NCBI RefSeq assembly: GCF_016428595.1
Contig: NZ_JAELVQ010000012.1
Coordinates: forward strand, 1-64,000
Source of the DNA: Snuella sedimenti
GTDB lineage: Bacteria > Bacteroidota > Bacteroidia > Flavobacteriales > Flavobacteriaceae
Direction of reading: 5' to 3'
DNA: 64,000 nucleotides
The translations under genes were made by a program, and so were the position numbers. Of the stretch, positions 36,001 to 45,781 are shown in pieces. A model generated the notes under the pieces. That model was not told the origin of the DNA and searched no databases. It was given only the letters and a program-made list of their open reading frames with translations. Position 1 is the first letter of the stretch. Every line of letters starts with the position of its first letter.

Positions 36001-37656
36001 ATGAAGAAGACAATATATATCGTTTTAGCCTGTGTGTTGCTTGTATTTGGGTGCAAGGAATCAAATAAAGTTGTTGAAAATAATAGAACAGAAGGGCTGA
36101 GTGAAGAACGCCCTAATGTTATCTATATCATGGCAGATGATCTAGCCACGCAAGCTATTAGTGCTTATGGAGGAATATATAAAGATATAGCTCCAACACC
36201 AAACATTGATAAGTTGGCACAAGAAGGAATGCTATTTCAGGATGTCTTGTGTACTAACGCTATCTGTGGTCCTAGTAGGGCAGCTATTTTAACTGGAAAT
36301 TACAGCAATAAAAACGGGTATTATAAAAATGAAAGTGGTGGGAAGTTTGATGACAGTCAATGGACCTTTCCACAGGAATTTCAAAAACAAGGATACCAGA
36401 CAAGCTTATTTGGCAAATGGCATCTAGGAACGGAACCCAAAGGATTCAACGTATTTAAATACCATAATTCGGCTGGTCAGCAAGGACATTATTGGGATCC
36501 TGTTTATAACGAGAATGGTGTGGATGTCAAAGAAAAAGGTTATGCTACTAATTTAAGTACTGATTTTGCGCTTAATTGGCTTGACAAGGAAAGAAAAAAA
36601 GAGGCGCCTTTCTTGATGGTCTTACAGTATAAAGCACCCCATCGTCCCTGGGAACCCGATAAAAAATATGAAAACCTTTGGGAAGATGTGGAGATGCCTT
36701 ATCCAACGACTTTTAACGACAACTATGCCGGTAGGGAGCTAACTGCCGGTGATACCGAAATGACCATGGATTATTTTTCCCGTCGTGATATGAAGTTTAA
36801 AGAACCCGAAAACTTAACCGGAAGGGAGAAAATTGCCTGGGCGTTCTACGGCGCAAAACCCGGAGAAGTGGTACAACCGGTAGGGATGGGTGATGAAGAG
36901 GGTAAAAAATGGCGATACCAAACCTATATTAAAGATTATCTGGCATGTGTTAAGTCGGTTGATGATAATATAGGGCGTGTTTTAAAGTATCTTGAAGCTA
37001 ATAATTTGGAAGATAACACCATTATTGTACTCACCTCAGATCAAGGGTTTTATCTGGGAGATCATGGCTTTTTTGATAAGCGGTTTATTTATGAGGAATC
37101 CCTACGTATGCCTTTTATAATGAAATACCCCGGGGTTATTAAGTCCGGAAGTGTTAATAGCGACATCATCACTAATATTGATTTTGCGCCCACATTACTT
37201 GACCTAGCAAATATAAAAACATCGCAACAGATGCAAGGCCGAAGCTTTAAGCCTGTATTGGAAGGCAATACACCGGAAGACTGGCAGCAGGGTATGTACT
37301 ATCATTATTATGAATTTCCGTATTGGCACCATGTACAACCACATTATGGTATTCGAACGAAGAAGTACACTTTGGCACATTTTTATTATAATATTGATGT
37401 TTGGGAATTATATGATTTGGAAAAAGATCCGCATCAAATGCATAATATAATTAATGATCCGCAGTATGCCAACGTTATAGGTTCACTAAAAAAAGAACTT
37501 AAAACGTTAATGATAAAGTATGAAAATAATAGGCCTTTAGCCGATTTTAGAGCCATTACGGATGCCGATTTTGGGTCTATAGTAGATAAAAAAGATGATG
37601 AAACCTCAGTGCAGGATGTATTAACAAACAGAAACGGTAATAATGAGAATAACTAA
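36001..37656 (+). CDS. Sulfatase 1 (S1 family, lipoprotein)
   Basis: This is a formylglycine-dependent type I sulfatase of about 551 aa. Start 36001 gives MKKTIYIVLACVLLVFGC, a lipoprotein signal; the ATG at 35974 inside the GH3 gene is less likely. The modification motif CGPSRAAILTG has Cys89 as the formylglycine precursor. Metal ligands begin with YIMADDLA and continue at TSDQGFYLGDHG, and a substrate-site Lys is in GKWHLG. It removes sulfate esters from oligosaccharides. It overlaps the next sulfatase by 14 bp. The activating enzyme (FGE or anSME) is not in this window. Confidence 0.94.
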   Translation: MKKTIYIVLACVLLVFGCKESNKVVENNRTEGLSEERPNVIYIMADDLATQAISAYGGIYKDIAPTPNIDKLAQEGMLFQDVLCTNAICGPSRAAILTGNYSNKNGYYKNESGGKFDDSQWTFPQEFQKQGYQTSLFGKWHLGTEPKGFNVFKYHNSAGQQGHYWDPVYNENGVDVKEKGYATNLSTDFALNWLDKERKKEAPFLMVLQYKAPHRPWEPDKKYENLWEDVEMPYPTTFNDNYAGRELTAGDTEMTMDYFSRRDMKFKEPENLTGREKIAWAFYGAKPGEVVQPVGMGDEEGKKWRYQTYIKDYLACVKSVDDNIGRVLKYLEANNLEDNTIIVLTSDQGFYLGDHGFFDKRFIYEESLRMPFIMKYPGVIKSGSVNSDIITNIDFAPTLLDLANIKTSQQMQGRSFKPVLEGNTPEDWQQGMYYHYYEFPYWHHVQPHYGIRTKKYTLAHFYYNIDVWELYDLEKDPHQMHNIINDPQYANVIGSLKKELKTLMIKYENNRPLADFRAITDADFGSIVDKKDDETSVQDVLTNRNGNNENN

Positions 37657-39214
37657 ATACCTGGCAATTATAATGTGTTTGGCGCTTTATACCTGTAAGG
37701 CGCAACAAGCAAATACGACATCAGACGCTAAATCAGCTAAGGATAAAAAGAACATTCTATTTATAGCCGTCGATGATCTAAAACCACTCCTATCTAATTA
37801 TGGGCATTCGGAAATGATCACGCCCAATTTCGACCGATTAGCTAAAATCGGGATTAGTTTTACAAATGCGCATGTACAATATGCGGTATGCGGGCCATCG
37901 CGGGCCAGTGTTATGACAGGAACCAATCCCGATCGTACAAGAGTTTGGGATTTACATACCGATTTTAGAGAATCGGCTCCCGATTTGATCTCCATGCCCG
38001 AGTACCTGATATCACAGGGGTACGAAACAACGGCTGTTGGTAAGATCTATCATAAGGGGTCCTCTTCGTCAGGTCATGATGGTAAAAGCTGGAGTCAGCC
38101 TCATCAGTTACCTAAAAATTACGATCCTAAATATGGGGATGCCGCATTCGAGTATTATCAGGATCTGGAAACTAAAAAGCAAATGACTTTGTTACAGGCT
38201 GAGGGTGAAGCCAAAGGTTTAAGGGGAGGTAAGCTTCGTACCTATGTGTTTAAACGCTTAAAGCCTAGTACAGAGAATGCTAATGTCAGTGATGAAGCTT
38301 ATCAGGACGGACTCTATACGCAAACAGCACTCAAGCAGTTAGAAGATTTGGAGGCTACCGGAAAACCATGGTTCTTGGGCGTGGGGTATCAAAAACCGCA
38401 CTTACCGTTTGTAGCACCCAAGAAATACTGGGACTTATACGACAGGGATAAAATAGAACTGGCCAAATTTCAGGAGTTGGCAGAGGGAACCCCTAAGTTA
38501 GCATACCATTCGTTTGGCGAGCTAAGGGCCTTTAGCGATATCGATAACAATTTGAATATTGGGGATAAATTGCCCGAAGCAAAACAGCGGGAGCTTATTC
38601 ACGGTTATATGGCTTGCACCTCTTATATAGATGCCCAAATAGGGAAACTTCTGGATGCTTTAGAAACCAAAGGTATTTTGGATAAGACTATCATTGTACT
38701 TTGGGGCGATCATGGTTGGCATTTGGGAGACCACACCGAATGGTGTAAACATTCAAATTTTGAACAGGCTACACGTATTCCGTTCATGTTTGCAGGCCCA
38801 GGAGTTGGAAAGAATATAAAAGACCACCACCCAGTAAACTTAGTGGATTTATTTCCTACTGTCTTTGAATTAGCCAACGTACCGCAAAGTAACCAAACCG
38901 AAGGGAAATCACTAGTTCCGTTGTTAGACAATGATCCGGTTACTACAATACCTATGGATTATGCCTACCATCAATATGCAAGAGGAAAACGTATGGGATA
39001 TAGTATTAGAACGGATCGGTATCGTTATACCGAATGGCATGATAATGATTACAGAAGTTTTAAGGCCTATAGGGATGAAAATATTATTGGGAGGGAACTT
39101 TACGACTATGAGCTAGATACTTTAGAGACGAAAAATCATGTAAAAGAACAAGCCTATAAAGCCATTGTTAGAGAGTTGAAATCAAAACTTAAATCACATT
39201 TGACCAAGCAATAA
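37643..39214 (+). CDS. Sulfatase 2 (iduronate-2-sulfatase-like, S1_7-type)
   Basis: This 523-aa sulfatase carries CGPSRASVMTG with Cys83 as formylglycine precursor, IAVDDLKPLL for the paired metal-binding Asp residues, and LWGDHGWHLGDHTEWCKH, the pattern typical of iduronate-2-sulfatase-like enzymes. The NPDRTRVWDL and VGKIYH features also point to that group, tentatively SulfAtlas S1_7. The signal peptide ends near LYTCKAQQ; a lipobox is possible but not perfect. The start overlaps the previous gene by 14 bp, implying translational coupling. The sulfate position attacked cannot be read from sequence. Confidence 0.94.
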   Translation: MRITKYLAIIMCLALYTCKAQQANTTSDAKSAKDKKNILFIAVDDLKPLLSNYGHSEMITPNFDRLAKIGISFTNAHVQYAVCGPSRASVMTGTNPDRTRVWDLHTDFRESAPDLISMPEYLISQGYETTAVGKIYHKGSSSSGHDGKSWSQPHQLPKNYDPKYGDAAFEYYQDLETKKQMTLLQAEGEAKGLRGGKLRTYVFKRLKPSTENANVSDEAYQDGLYTQTALKQLEDLEATGKPWFLGVGYQKPHLPFVAPKKYWDLYDRDKIELAKFQELAEGTPKLAYHSFGELRAFSDIDNNLNIGDKLPEAKQRELIHGYMACTSYIDAQIGKLLDALETKGILDKTIIVLWGDHGWHLGDHTEWCKHSNFEQATRIPFMFAGPGVGKNIKDHHPVNLVDLFPTVFELANVPQSNQTEGKSLVPLLDNDPVTTIPMDYAYHQYARGKRMGYSIRTDRYRYTEWHDNDYRSFKAYRDENIIGRELYDYELDTLETKNHVKEQAYKAIVRELKSKLKSHLTKQ

Positions 39215-39257
39215 GCTCTAAAAGTATTAAGATATAGATATTAAATTAAGATTATAG

Positions 39258-40688
39258 ATGAAATACGCTTCATTATTCCTTGCTTTCAGCGTCTCGTTTT
39301 TTGTTTTTTCACAAAACAAACCCAATATCCTCATTATCCATACAGACGATTTGGGATATCATGATCTAAGCTGCACAGGATCCGTATTGTATAATACGCC
39401 TAATATTGATAAGTTGGCAGGAGCATCTGTAACCTTTACCAACGCCTATAGTAGCTATCCCCGCTGTACACCATCTCGATATGGTATGATGACAGGTACT
39501 TGTCCTGTAAACGAAAATAAAGGGCATTTGGGAGGACTTCCGGAAGAAAAGAATTTTATAAAACAATTTGTAAAAGCTGGATACAATACCTCTTATGTTG
39601 GGAAATGGCATTTAGGAGATGGTGACAGTCATCCAAATTCATTTGGTTTTAAAAACACTTACGCTGCGGGAAGAGCTGGTGGGTTAGGAAGTAGATTTTA
39701 CCCTTTTAATTATAATAAACAAGGAAAAAAACACAAGGAACAGGTAGAGGATCTTGAAGATGATGGCAAAAAGGGTGATTATGCTTCCGATATGTTAACA
39801 GAGGCTACGATAGGTTTTATAAAGAAAAACCCTAAAAACCAACCTTTTTTAGCCGTTCTGGCATACTATGCCGTACATACCCCAATCGAAGCGAAAGCAG
39901 AAGACGAAGCCCGAAACAAGACCCAATTAAAAACTATCGATTTTGGTGATACGCCAGAATATATCAAAGAAGGTACCGGACGCCGAAAGATGCGTCAGGA
40001 TGATCCGGCCTATGCAGGCATGGTTGAAAATGTGGATGAAAATGTAGGCAAGCTGCTCAAATGTTTAGAAGATCTGGGACTAGATAACAATACGATTATT
40101 GTGTTTTCATCAGATCATGGTGGTTTGTCTAACGATGGCAATGCAGGTGAGCGTCATTTAGCTACTACCAATTTACCATTAAAAGCGGGTAAAGGGCATT
40201 TGTATGAAGGCGGCATCAGAGTGCCGTTATTTATTAAATGGCCTGATAAATTAAAACCTCGTAAGGAAAAAGAATCTATTGTTTTAGGAATGGATGTGTT
40301 TCCGACCTTGCTGGACTTAGCCATTCAGAAGGAAGTGAAAGGAATAGATGGTAAGAGTTATGCATCGGTTTTGGAAGGTAAAGACGCATGGTCGGACAGG
40401 ACGGTATTTTGGATAAGCCGAAAGGCCAGACCTCATAGTACAGGAGATAGTAAGGCAGCAGCCGTACGCTCAGGAGACTATAAACTCATACAGTTTTTAG
40501 ACAGTAAGGCAATTGAACTATATAATCTAAAAGACGATGTGTCCGAAGCTTATGATCTTTCAAATAAAGAACCGGAGAAGGCGGCACAAATGCTTGAATT
40601 ACTTAAAGACTGGAAAAAAAACTATTTGGTTCCAGAACGATTAAATATTTTAGATAAAACATGTGAAAAAATAAAGCAAAAGGAATAA
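39258..40688 (+). CDS. Sulfatase 3 (S1 family), paralogue of sulfatase 4
   Basis: This 476-aa S1 sulfatase is exported by a Sec signal ending FFVFSQ, with no lipobox, so it is probably free in the periplasm. Metal-site Asp pair is in IIHTDDLGYHDL, formylglycine motif is CTPSRYGMMTG with Cys70, then GKWHLGDG and FSSDHGGLSND. It strongly resembles the sulfatase at 41787 (YPRC-PSR, GTGR-KMRQD, LATTNLPL/LATSNYPL and RPHSTGDSKAAA/RPINTGDTKSSA segments line up), with the GH10 gene between them. It starts 43 bp after sulfatase 2 and ends one base before GH10. Confidence 0.94.
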   Translation: MKYASLFLAFSVSFFVFSQNKPNILIIHTDDLGYHDLSCTGSVLYNTPNIDKLAGASVTFTNAYSSYPRCTPSRYGMMTGTCPVNENKGHLGGLPEEKNFIKQFVKAGYNTSYVGKWHLGDGDSHPNSFGFKNTYAAGRAGGLGSRFYPFNYNKQGKKHKEQVEDLEDDGKKGDYASDMLTEATIGFIKKNPKNQPFLAVLAYYAVHTPIEAKAEDEARNKTQLKTIDFGDTPEYIKEGTGRRKMRQDDPAYAGMVENVDENVGKLLKCLEDLGLDNNTIIVFSSDHGGLSNDGNAGERHLATTNLPLKAGKGHLYEGGIRVPLFIKWPDKLKPRKEKESIVLGMDVFPTLLDLAIQKEVKGIDGKSYASVLEGKDAWSDRTVFWISRKARPHSTGDSKAAAVRSGDYKLIQFLDSKAIELYNLKDDVSEAYDLSNKEPEKAAQMLELLKDWKKNYLVPERLNILDKTCEKIKQKE

Positions 40689-40689
40689 A

Positions 40690-41790
40690 ATGAAAGGATT
40701 TGGAGAATATTTTTTTTATGTTTTTTTTATACTAATTGTAATTAATGCAAAGCATTTTTATGCGCAGTCTTCTAACAAGTCGATAAAGCAAGGTAATTTG
40801 CTTGTTGGTGCTACACTAAATTATGAAGAGCTAAACACGATAAAAGAAGAACTATTTCTTAAGGATTTTAAGTACTTAACACCAGCCAATGCAGCCAAGC
40901 AAAGTGCTATACATCCAGAGCCAGGTAAATGGAATTGGAAAAAAATCAACGAATTTATTGATTTTGCCAATAAGAACAATTTGATAGTTCGTATGCATTC
41001 ACCCGTAAGTCCACAAGCATCAAAATGGGCCAAAGCTGATAACAGAACCGCCGAAGAACTTACAAAAAACATGGAAGCGTATATGTTGGCTATTTCCAAA
41101 AGATTTAATGTAGAAAAGTGTATTAAATATATGGATGTTGTTAATGAAACTATATTAGCTAATGGTGATTGGTTTGGCCCTAAAGAGGGGGTGGATCAAT
41201 GGGAGAACCCTTGGCTAAAAATGGGGTTTGATGAAAATGGTTATCCGCTTTACATCTTGAAAGCCTTTGCACTTGCTACTAGATATGCTCCAAATATTAA
41301 ATTAGTTTACAATCAAAATGCAGGAATGGAAGATACATTATGGGATAAAGTCAAAGAAACCATATTCTATTTACGATCTAAAGGCTATCGAGTAGATGGT
41401 ATAGGTTGGCAAGGACATATTCAGTTAGGAGCCAAGAAACAGGACTTTATTGATAATATGGATATTACCATCCAAAAAATGGCTAATTTAATTGATTGGG
41501 CACATGCAAATGATTTGGCTTTCCATGTTACAGAGTTGGATTATCTTGTAAAAGACAAATTCAAAAAAGAATTAAAGACCGAACGGGAAAATCAAAAGAA
41601 ATTATATGATAAAATAGTTGATTTGCTTATTGAGAAAAGTAAACAAGGAGAAGTATCCCTTAATCTATGGGATTTGGGAGTGAGACACAAGAAGGGAACA
41701 GGTGATTTCCAATCTATTTATAATAAAAAATTCCAACCCACTGCGTCTTATTTTAGTATCCAAAGGGCATTAAAGGCCAGTAATCCATGA
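40690..41790 (+). CDS. Glycoside hydrolase family 10 (endo-beta-1,4-xylanase-type)
   Basis: This 366-aa GH10 enzyme has a Sec signal ending near NAKHFYAQ. The (beta/alpha)8 barrel carries the family acid/base Glu153 in MDVVNETI and nucleophile Glu282 in HVTELDYL, plus MHSPVSPQASKW, GIGWQGHI and the late NLWDLGVRH motif where typical xylanases have a Trp-rich site. The usual GH10 HTLVWH-type motif is replaced by MHSPVSP, which could reflect a sulfated or otherwise modified substrate. It is translationally linked on both sides: one base after sulfatase 3, and overlapping sulfatase 4 by 4 bp. Confidence 0.92.
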   Translation: MKGFGEYFFYVFFILIVINAKHFYAQSSNKSIKQGNLLVGATLNYEELNTIKEELFLKDFKYLTPANAAKQSAIHPEPGKWNWKKINEFIDFANKNNLIVRMHSPVSPQASKWAKADNRTAEELTKNMEAYMLAISKRFNVEKCIKYMDVVNETILANGDWFGPKEGVDQWENPWLKMGFDENGYPLYILKAFALATRYAPNIKLVYNQNAGMEDTLWDKVKETIFYLRSKGYRVDGIGWQGHIQLGAKKQDFIDNMDITIQKMANLIDWAHANDLAFHVTELDYLVKDKFKKELKTERENQKKLYDKIVDLLIEKSKQGEVSLNLWDLGVRHKKGTGDFQSIYNKKFQPTASYFSIQRALKASNP

Positions 41791-43214
41791 AAGCTTTAAA
41801 ACAAATAATAAGTCGTTATGTTTTTGGGTTTTTACTCACTATCATTTTTATTTCCTGTAAGGCAAATAAACCTGCGTACAAACAAATCAATAATCAAAAA
41901 CCGAATGTCTTAATTATTCATGTAGACGATTTAGGATATCACGATTTAAGTCTTAATGGTTCAAAAATTTACCAAACCCCTCATATCGATGCATTAGCAA
42001 ACCAATCCGTTAGGTTTACCAATGCCTATGCCAATTATCCCCGTTGCGTACCGTCTCGTTTTGCTATGATGACAGGGAATTACCCCGTTCAGAATAGGGA
42101 TGTACCGGATGATGGTTTTGAGATGGCCAATATCCCCAATAATAAAAATTTCATTAAGCACATCAATGCGGCAGGCTATCAAACGGCTTACTTTGGTAAG
42201 TGGCATTTAGGAGAAGACCCTAAAGACTTAGGGTTTAACACCAGTATTGCGGCAGGACATGCGGGCTCTCCAATTAGTTTTATTTACCCATTTAACACAC
42301 CAAAACACAAAGGGATTAACAAAAAAGCACCTATCAAGGATTTAGAAGAGATTAGTAAAGAAGGTGATTATCTCACAGATGTACTGACAAATCAAGTTAT
42401 TGAATATATACAAGAAAGGGATAAAAGCAAACCTTTTATGGCAATGTTGGCCTTTTATGCCGTACATCAGCCATTGGAAGCCAAAGAAGACGATATTAAA
42501 CGCAACAGAAAAGAAATCAATGCCTTCGATTATGGTGATCAGCCTGAATACATTTTGGAAGGAACCGGTCGTACCAAAATGCGTCAGGATAATGCCACTT
42601 ATGCTGCTATGGTGGAAAATATGGATGCTAATGTAGGGCGGTTACTTCAGCTTCTAAAAACATTGGGGTTAGAAGAAAAAACCATTGTGGTATTTTCGTC
42701 GGACCATGGAGGCCTGTCGAATGACGGTACTAACAAGCGTCAATTAGCAACATCAAATTATCCGCTTCGGGCTGGTAAGGGCTGGTTGTACGACGGCGGT
42801 ATTAGAGTGCCATTGTTTGTAAAATGGAAAGATCACTTTCGGCCGGGAATAGACAATAAATCAATTGTCATGCTAATGGATGTATTCCCTACTTTACTCG
42901 ATATGATTTCAGGGAAATCTTTACAGACAGATGGTAAAAGCTTTCTTCCTGTACTCAAGAATAAAGCGCAATGGAATAACAGAACTGTATTTTGGCATTC
43001 CTCAAAGGCACGCCCGATCAATACAGGGGACACAAAGTCTTCTGCGATAAGAGTAGGGGATTACAAATTAATTAATTGGTATGAAGAAGGAAGAGTAGAG
43101 TTGTATGACATAGCTGAAGACCCTTCAGAATCTAACAATTTGATTAATAAAAAAACAAAACTAGCCCAGACATTGTTGAATAATCTAAACGACTGGAAAG
43201 CTAAATTTAAATAA
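41787..43214 (+). CDS. Sulfatase 4 (S1 family, lipoprotein), paralogue of sulfatase 3
   Basis: This 475-aa S1 sulfatase has a lipoprotein signal (IIFISCKA). Key elements are IIHVDDLGYHDL, CVPSRFAMMTG (Cys87 to formylglycine), GKWHLGED and FSSDHGGLSND. It is collinear with sulfatase 3 and lies on the other side of GH10, which indicates a local duplication followed by divergence of the export signal. It overlaps GH10 by 4 bp (ATGA) and is followed after 8 bp by the esterase gene. Confidence 0.94.
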   Translation: MKALKQIISRYVFGFLLTIIFISCKANKPAYKQINNQKPNVLIIHVDDLGYHDLSLNGSKIYQTPHIDALANQSVRFTNAYANYPRCVPSRFAMMTGNYPVQNRDVPDDGFEMANIPNNKNFIKHINAAGYQTAYFGKWHLGEDPKDLGFNTSIAAGHAGSPISFIYPFNTPKHKGINKKAPIKDLEEISKEGDYLTDVLTNQVIEYIQERDKSKPFMAMLAFYAVHQPLEAKEDDIKRNRKEINAFDYGDQPEYILEGTGRTKMRQDNATYAAMVENMDANVGRLLQLLKTLGLEEKTIVVFSSDHGGLSNDGTNKRQLATSNYPLRAGKGWLYDGGIRVPLFVKWKDHFRPGIDNKSIVMLMDVFPTLLDMISGKSLQTDGKSFLPVLKNKAQWNNRTVFWHSSKARPINTGDTKSSAIRVGDYKLINWYEEGRVELYDIAEDPSESNNLINKKTKLAQTLLNNLNDWKAKFK

Positions 43215-43222
43215 TATAAATT

Positions 43223-44065
43223 ATGAGAGTGTTTTTAATTGTTTGCATAAGTATATTGGGATATACAACACATGGACAATCTTTCATTTCAGAGATACAA
43301 CCAGAAACCATAACATATAAATCGATAGATACGGTTAAACTCAATTTGCATATTTATAAACCCCTAAATTTCAATAAAAACAAGATGTATAATTGCATTG
43401 TGTTTTTTCATGGCGGTGGGTGGAATGGAGGTAATTATAAAGCCTTTCAAAGGCAGTCGAGATACTTGGCTTCTAGGGGTATGATCGCCATTTCTGCGGA
43501 TTATAGGCTTAAAAATATTCATGGAACCACACCTTTTGATGCTGTTGAAGACGCAAAATCGGCCATTCGATATGTGAGAAAACATGCTAAAGATCTATCT
43601 GTTAATCCAAATATGATAGCCTCAGGCGGCGGATCGGCGGGTGGACATTTAGCTGCTGCATGCGGGAATATAGACGGTTTGGAAGGTCCATGTGAAGACT
43701 TGAGTATAAGCTCTAAACCCAACGCTCTGATATTATTTAATCCTGTGTACGACAATAGTAAAAATGGATTTGGATATGCCAGAATGAATGGACGTTACAT
43801 TGAAATTTCACCATTACATAATGTAACCAAAGGTGCTCCGCCAACCATCGTGTTTTTTGGGACAAAAGATAAAACGACTCCAGTAGCATCATCCAGACTT
43901 TACGAAAATAAAATGAAAACTGTTGGGAGCAGATGCGACCTGTTTTTATATGAAGGAGCAGAACATGCATTCTTTAATAAGGGCGATTATTTCATTGATA
44001 CTTTAAGGAAAGTAGATGCTTTTTTGGTGTCATTGGGTTACTTAAAAGGAGAACCAACAATTTAA
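43223..44065 (+). CDS. Alpha/beta hydrolase, BD-FAE-type carbohydrate esterase
   Basis: This 280-aa secreted (signal ending THGQS) alpha/beta hydrolase is of the acetyl/feruloyl-esterase-like type. The oxyanion motif HGGGWNGG is followed by ISADYRLKN, a nucleophile elbow GGGSAGGHLAA (catalytic Ser), a late Asp region (FFGTKDKTTPV) and the catalytic His in GAEHAFFNKGDY. In PULs such enzymes remove acetyl or other acyl esters from sugars. Its place among sulfatases suggests the target glycan is esterified as well as sulfated. The specific acyl group is not determined. Confidence 0.88.
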   Translation: MRVFLIVCISILGYTTHGQSFISEIQPETITYKSIDTVKLNLHIYKPLNFNKNKMYNCIVFFHGGGWNGGNYKAFQRQSRYLASRGMIAISADYRLKNIHGTTPFDAVEDAKSAIRYVRKHAKDLSVNPNMIASGGGSAGGHLAAACGNIDGLEGPCEDLSISSKPNALILFNPVYDNSKNGFGYARMNGRYIEISPLHNVTKGAPPTIVFFGTKDKTTPVASSRLYENKMKTVGSRCDLFLYEGAEHAFFNKGDYFIDTLRKVDAFLVSLGYLKGEPTI

Positions 44066-44074
44066 TTGTATAAA

Positions 44075-45754
44075 ATGATAAAGCATATATATCTATTGGT
44101 TAGCTTAATGACCTTAATATCCTGTCAATCCCAGGAGAAAAAAGTAGAATTAAAAAAGCAACCGAACATACTATGGATCGTTACAGAAGATATTAGTCCG
44201 ACACTGTCATTTTATGGTGATCAAACAGCTAAAACCCCTAATCTGGATAAGCTGGCTAAGGAAAGTCTTGTCTTTGATAATGCCTTTGCCGTTGTTGGTG
44301 TATGTGCGCCAACCCGTTCTTCTATAATTACAGGTATGTATCCAACCAGTATTGGCACCATGCATATGCGAACTGGGCAGGATGTCATGTCTTGGGGAAA
44401 CCGTTCTTATGCAGACCATGTAGATAGAAATGATATTTCAGGAAATCCGATTCGACAGTATGCCGCTGTTATTCCTGAATATGTGAAGTGTTTTACCGAA
44501 TATATGCGCGCTGCAGGTTACTACTGTACGAATAATCAAAAGACCGATTATCAGTTCGCAGCTCCTGTCACTGCCTGGGACGAAAATAATAGTAAAGCAC
44601 ATTGGAGGCAGGCACCAAAGGATAAACCATTTTTTTCGGTTTTTAACATCGGCACTACGCACGAAAGTCAGCTATGGAAAAAAAGCGATCTACCTTTAAC
44701 CGTTGATCCGAAAACCGTTCCTGTACCGCCTTATTTTCCGGATAATGACGCTACTCGCGAAACCGTCGCGAGGCATTACAGCAATATTGAATTAATGGAT
44801 GCCGAAGTAGGTGCTTTTATCAAACAACTAAAAGAGGACGGGCTGTATGATAATACCATTATTTTCTTTTATAGTGATCACGGCGGACCGTTGCCAAGAC
44901 AAAAACGCGAAATTTATGATTCTGGGTTAAAAGTGCCGTTTATGGTTAAAGGGATAAAAACCAAAAGCGGTCGCACGGATCGTATGATCTCTTTTGTGGA
45001 TCTGGCGCCAACTGTGTTGAGTCTGGCTGGTATTAAGCCTCCTGATTATATGGAAGGAAAAGCATTCTTAGGAGCATGTCAGGTTGATAAAAGAGATTAT
45101 ATTTTAGGAACATCAGATAGGTTTGATGAGTACACAGATAGAATAAGAGCCATAAGGAATAAACAATTTTTATACCTGAGAAATGATTATCCTGAATTAA
45201 TCAAATACAAGGATGTTGGGTATAGAAAGCAGATACCTATGATGTCAACTTTCTTAAGATTGAGAGATGAAAGGAAATTAGATTCTATCCAACACCTGTG
45301 GTTTGAAACAAAAACAAATGAAGAACTGTACGATTGTATCAATGACCCGTATAATATCGAAAATTTGGCTGATGATCCGGTCTATGGTTCCATACTTAAA
45401 ACCATGCGTCAGGCACTAAAGGACCAAATGACTAACCGGCCGGATCTTGGATTAATACCGGAATCACAGCTTATCAATACGATGTGGCCCGATTTTGAAC
45501 AACCTATTACTAAGTCTGTCACGGTTAACGTAATTGAAATGTCTCAGGGTAAAACCGTATCACTTTCATGTGCAACCAGAGGCGCATCCATAGCTTATAT
45601 GGTTTCAGACAATCCTAATGAACATTTTGATTTCAATAGTAAATGGAAACTATATACAGAGCCGTTTTCTGTTGAAAAAGGGCAAACGGTTTATGCTATG
45701 GCTCAGCGCATTGGGTATATAGAGAGTAAAATTGATGTATTTCAAATGCAATAA
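44075..45754 (+). CDS. Sulfatase 5 (heparan N-sulfatase/S1_8-like, lipoprotein)
   Basis: This sulfatase of about 559 aa has a lipoprotein signal (LMTLISCQ). The ATG at 44075 is preferred over a TTG 9 bp upstream that abuts the previous stop. Metal motif is IVTEDISPTLSFYGD, with Glu-Asp in place of the usual Asp-Asp. The formylglycine motif is CAPTRSSIITG with Cys77, where Thr replaces the usual Ser of C-x-P-S-R. The stretch after it (MYPTSIGTMHMR) is typical of sulfamidase-like enzymes. A C-terminal beta-rich extension (about 470-559, with KTVSLSCATRG) follows the catalytic domain. The sulfatase call is secure; the subfamily is tentative. Confidence 0.92.
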   Translation: MIKHIYLLVSLMTLISCQSQEKKVELKKQPNILWIVTEDISPTLSFYGDQTAKTPNLDKLAKESLVFDNAFAVVGVCAPTRSSIITGMYPTSIGTMHMRTGQDVMSWGNRSYADHVDRNDISGNPIRQYAAVIPEYVKCFTEYMRAAGYYCTNNQKTDYQFAAPVTAWDENNSKAHWRQAPKDKPFFSVFNIGTTHESQLWKKSDLPLTVDPKTVPVPPYFPDNDATRETVARHYSNIELMDAEVGAFIKQLKEDGLYDNTIIFFYSDHGGPLPRQKREIYDSGLKVPFMVKGIKTKSGRTDRMISFVDLAPTVLSLAGIKPPDYMEGKAFLGACQVDKRDYILGTSDRFDEYTDRIRAIRNKQFLYLRNDYPELIKYKDVGYRKQIPMMSTFLRLRDERKLDSIQHLWFETKTNEELYDCINDPYNIENLADDPVYGSILKTMRQALKDQMTNRPDLGLIPESQLINTMWPDFEQPITKSVTVNVIEMSQGKTVSLSCATRGASIAYMVSDNPNEHFDFNSKWKLYTEPFSVEKGQTVYAMAQRIGYIESKIDVFQMQ

Positions 45755-45781
45755 AATAACCCCTTAAATTACAAACATAAT

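Noticed and set aside
42400-42636. 78-codon open frame inside sulfatase 4
   Set aside because: Alternative frame of a conserved sulfatase, rich in Lys, Met and Trp, no support.
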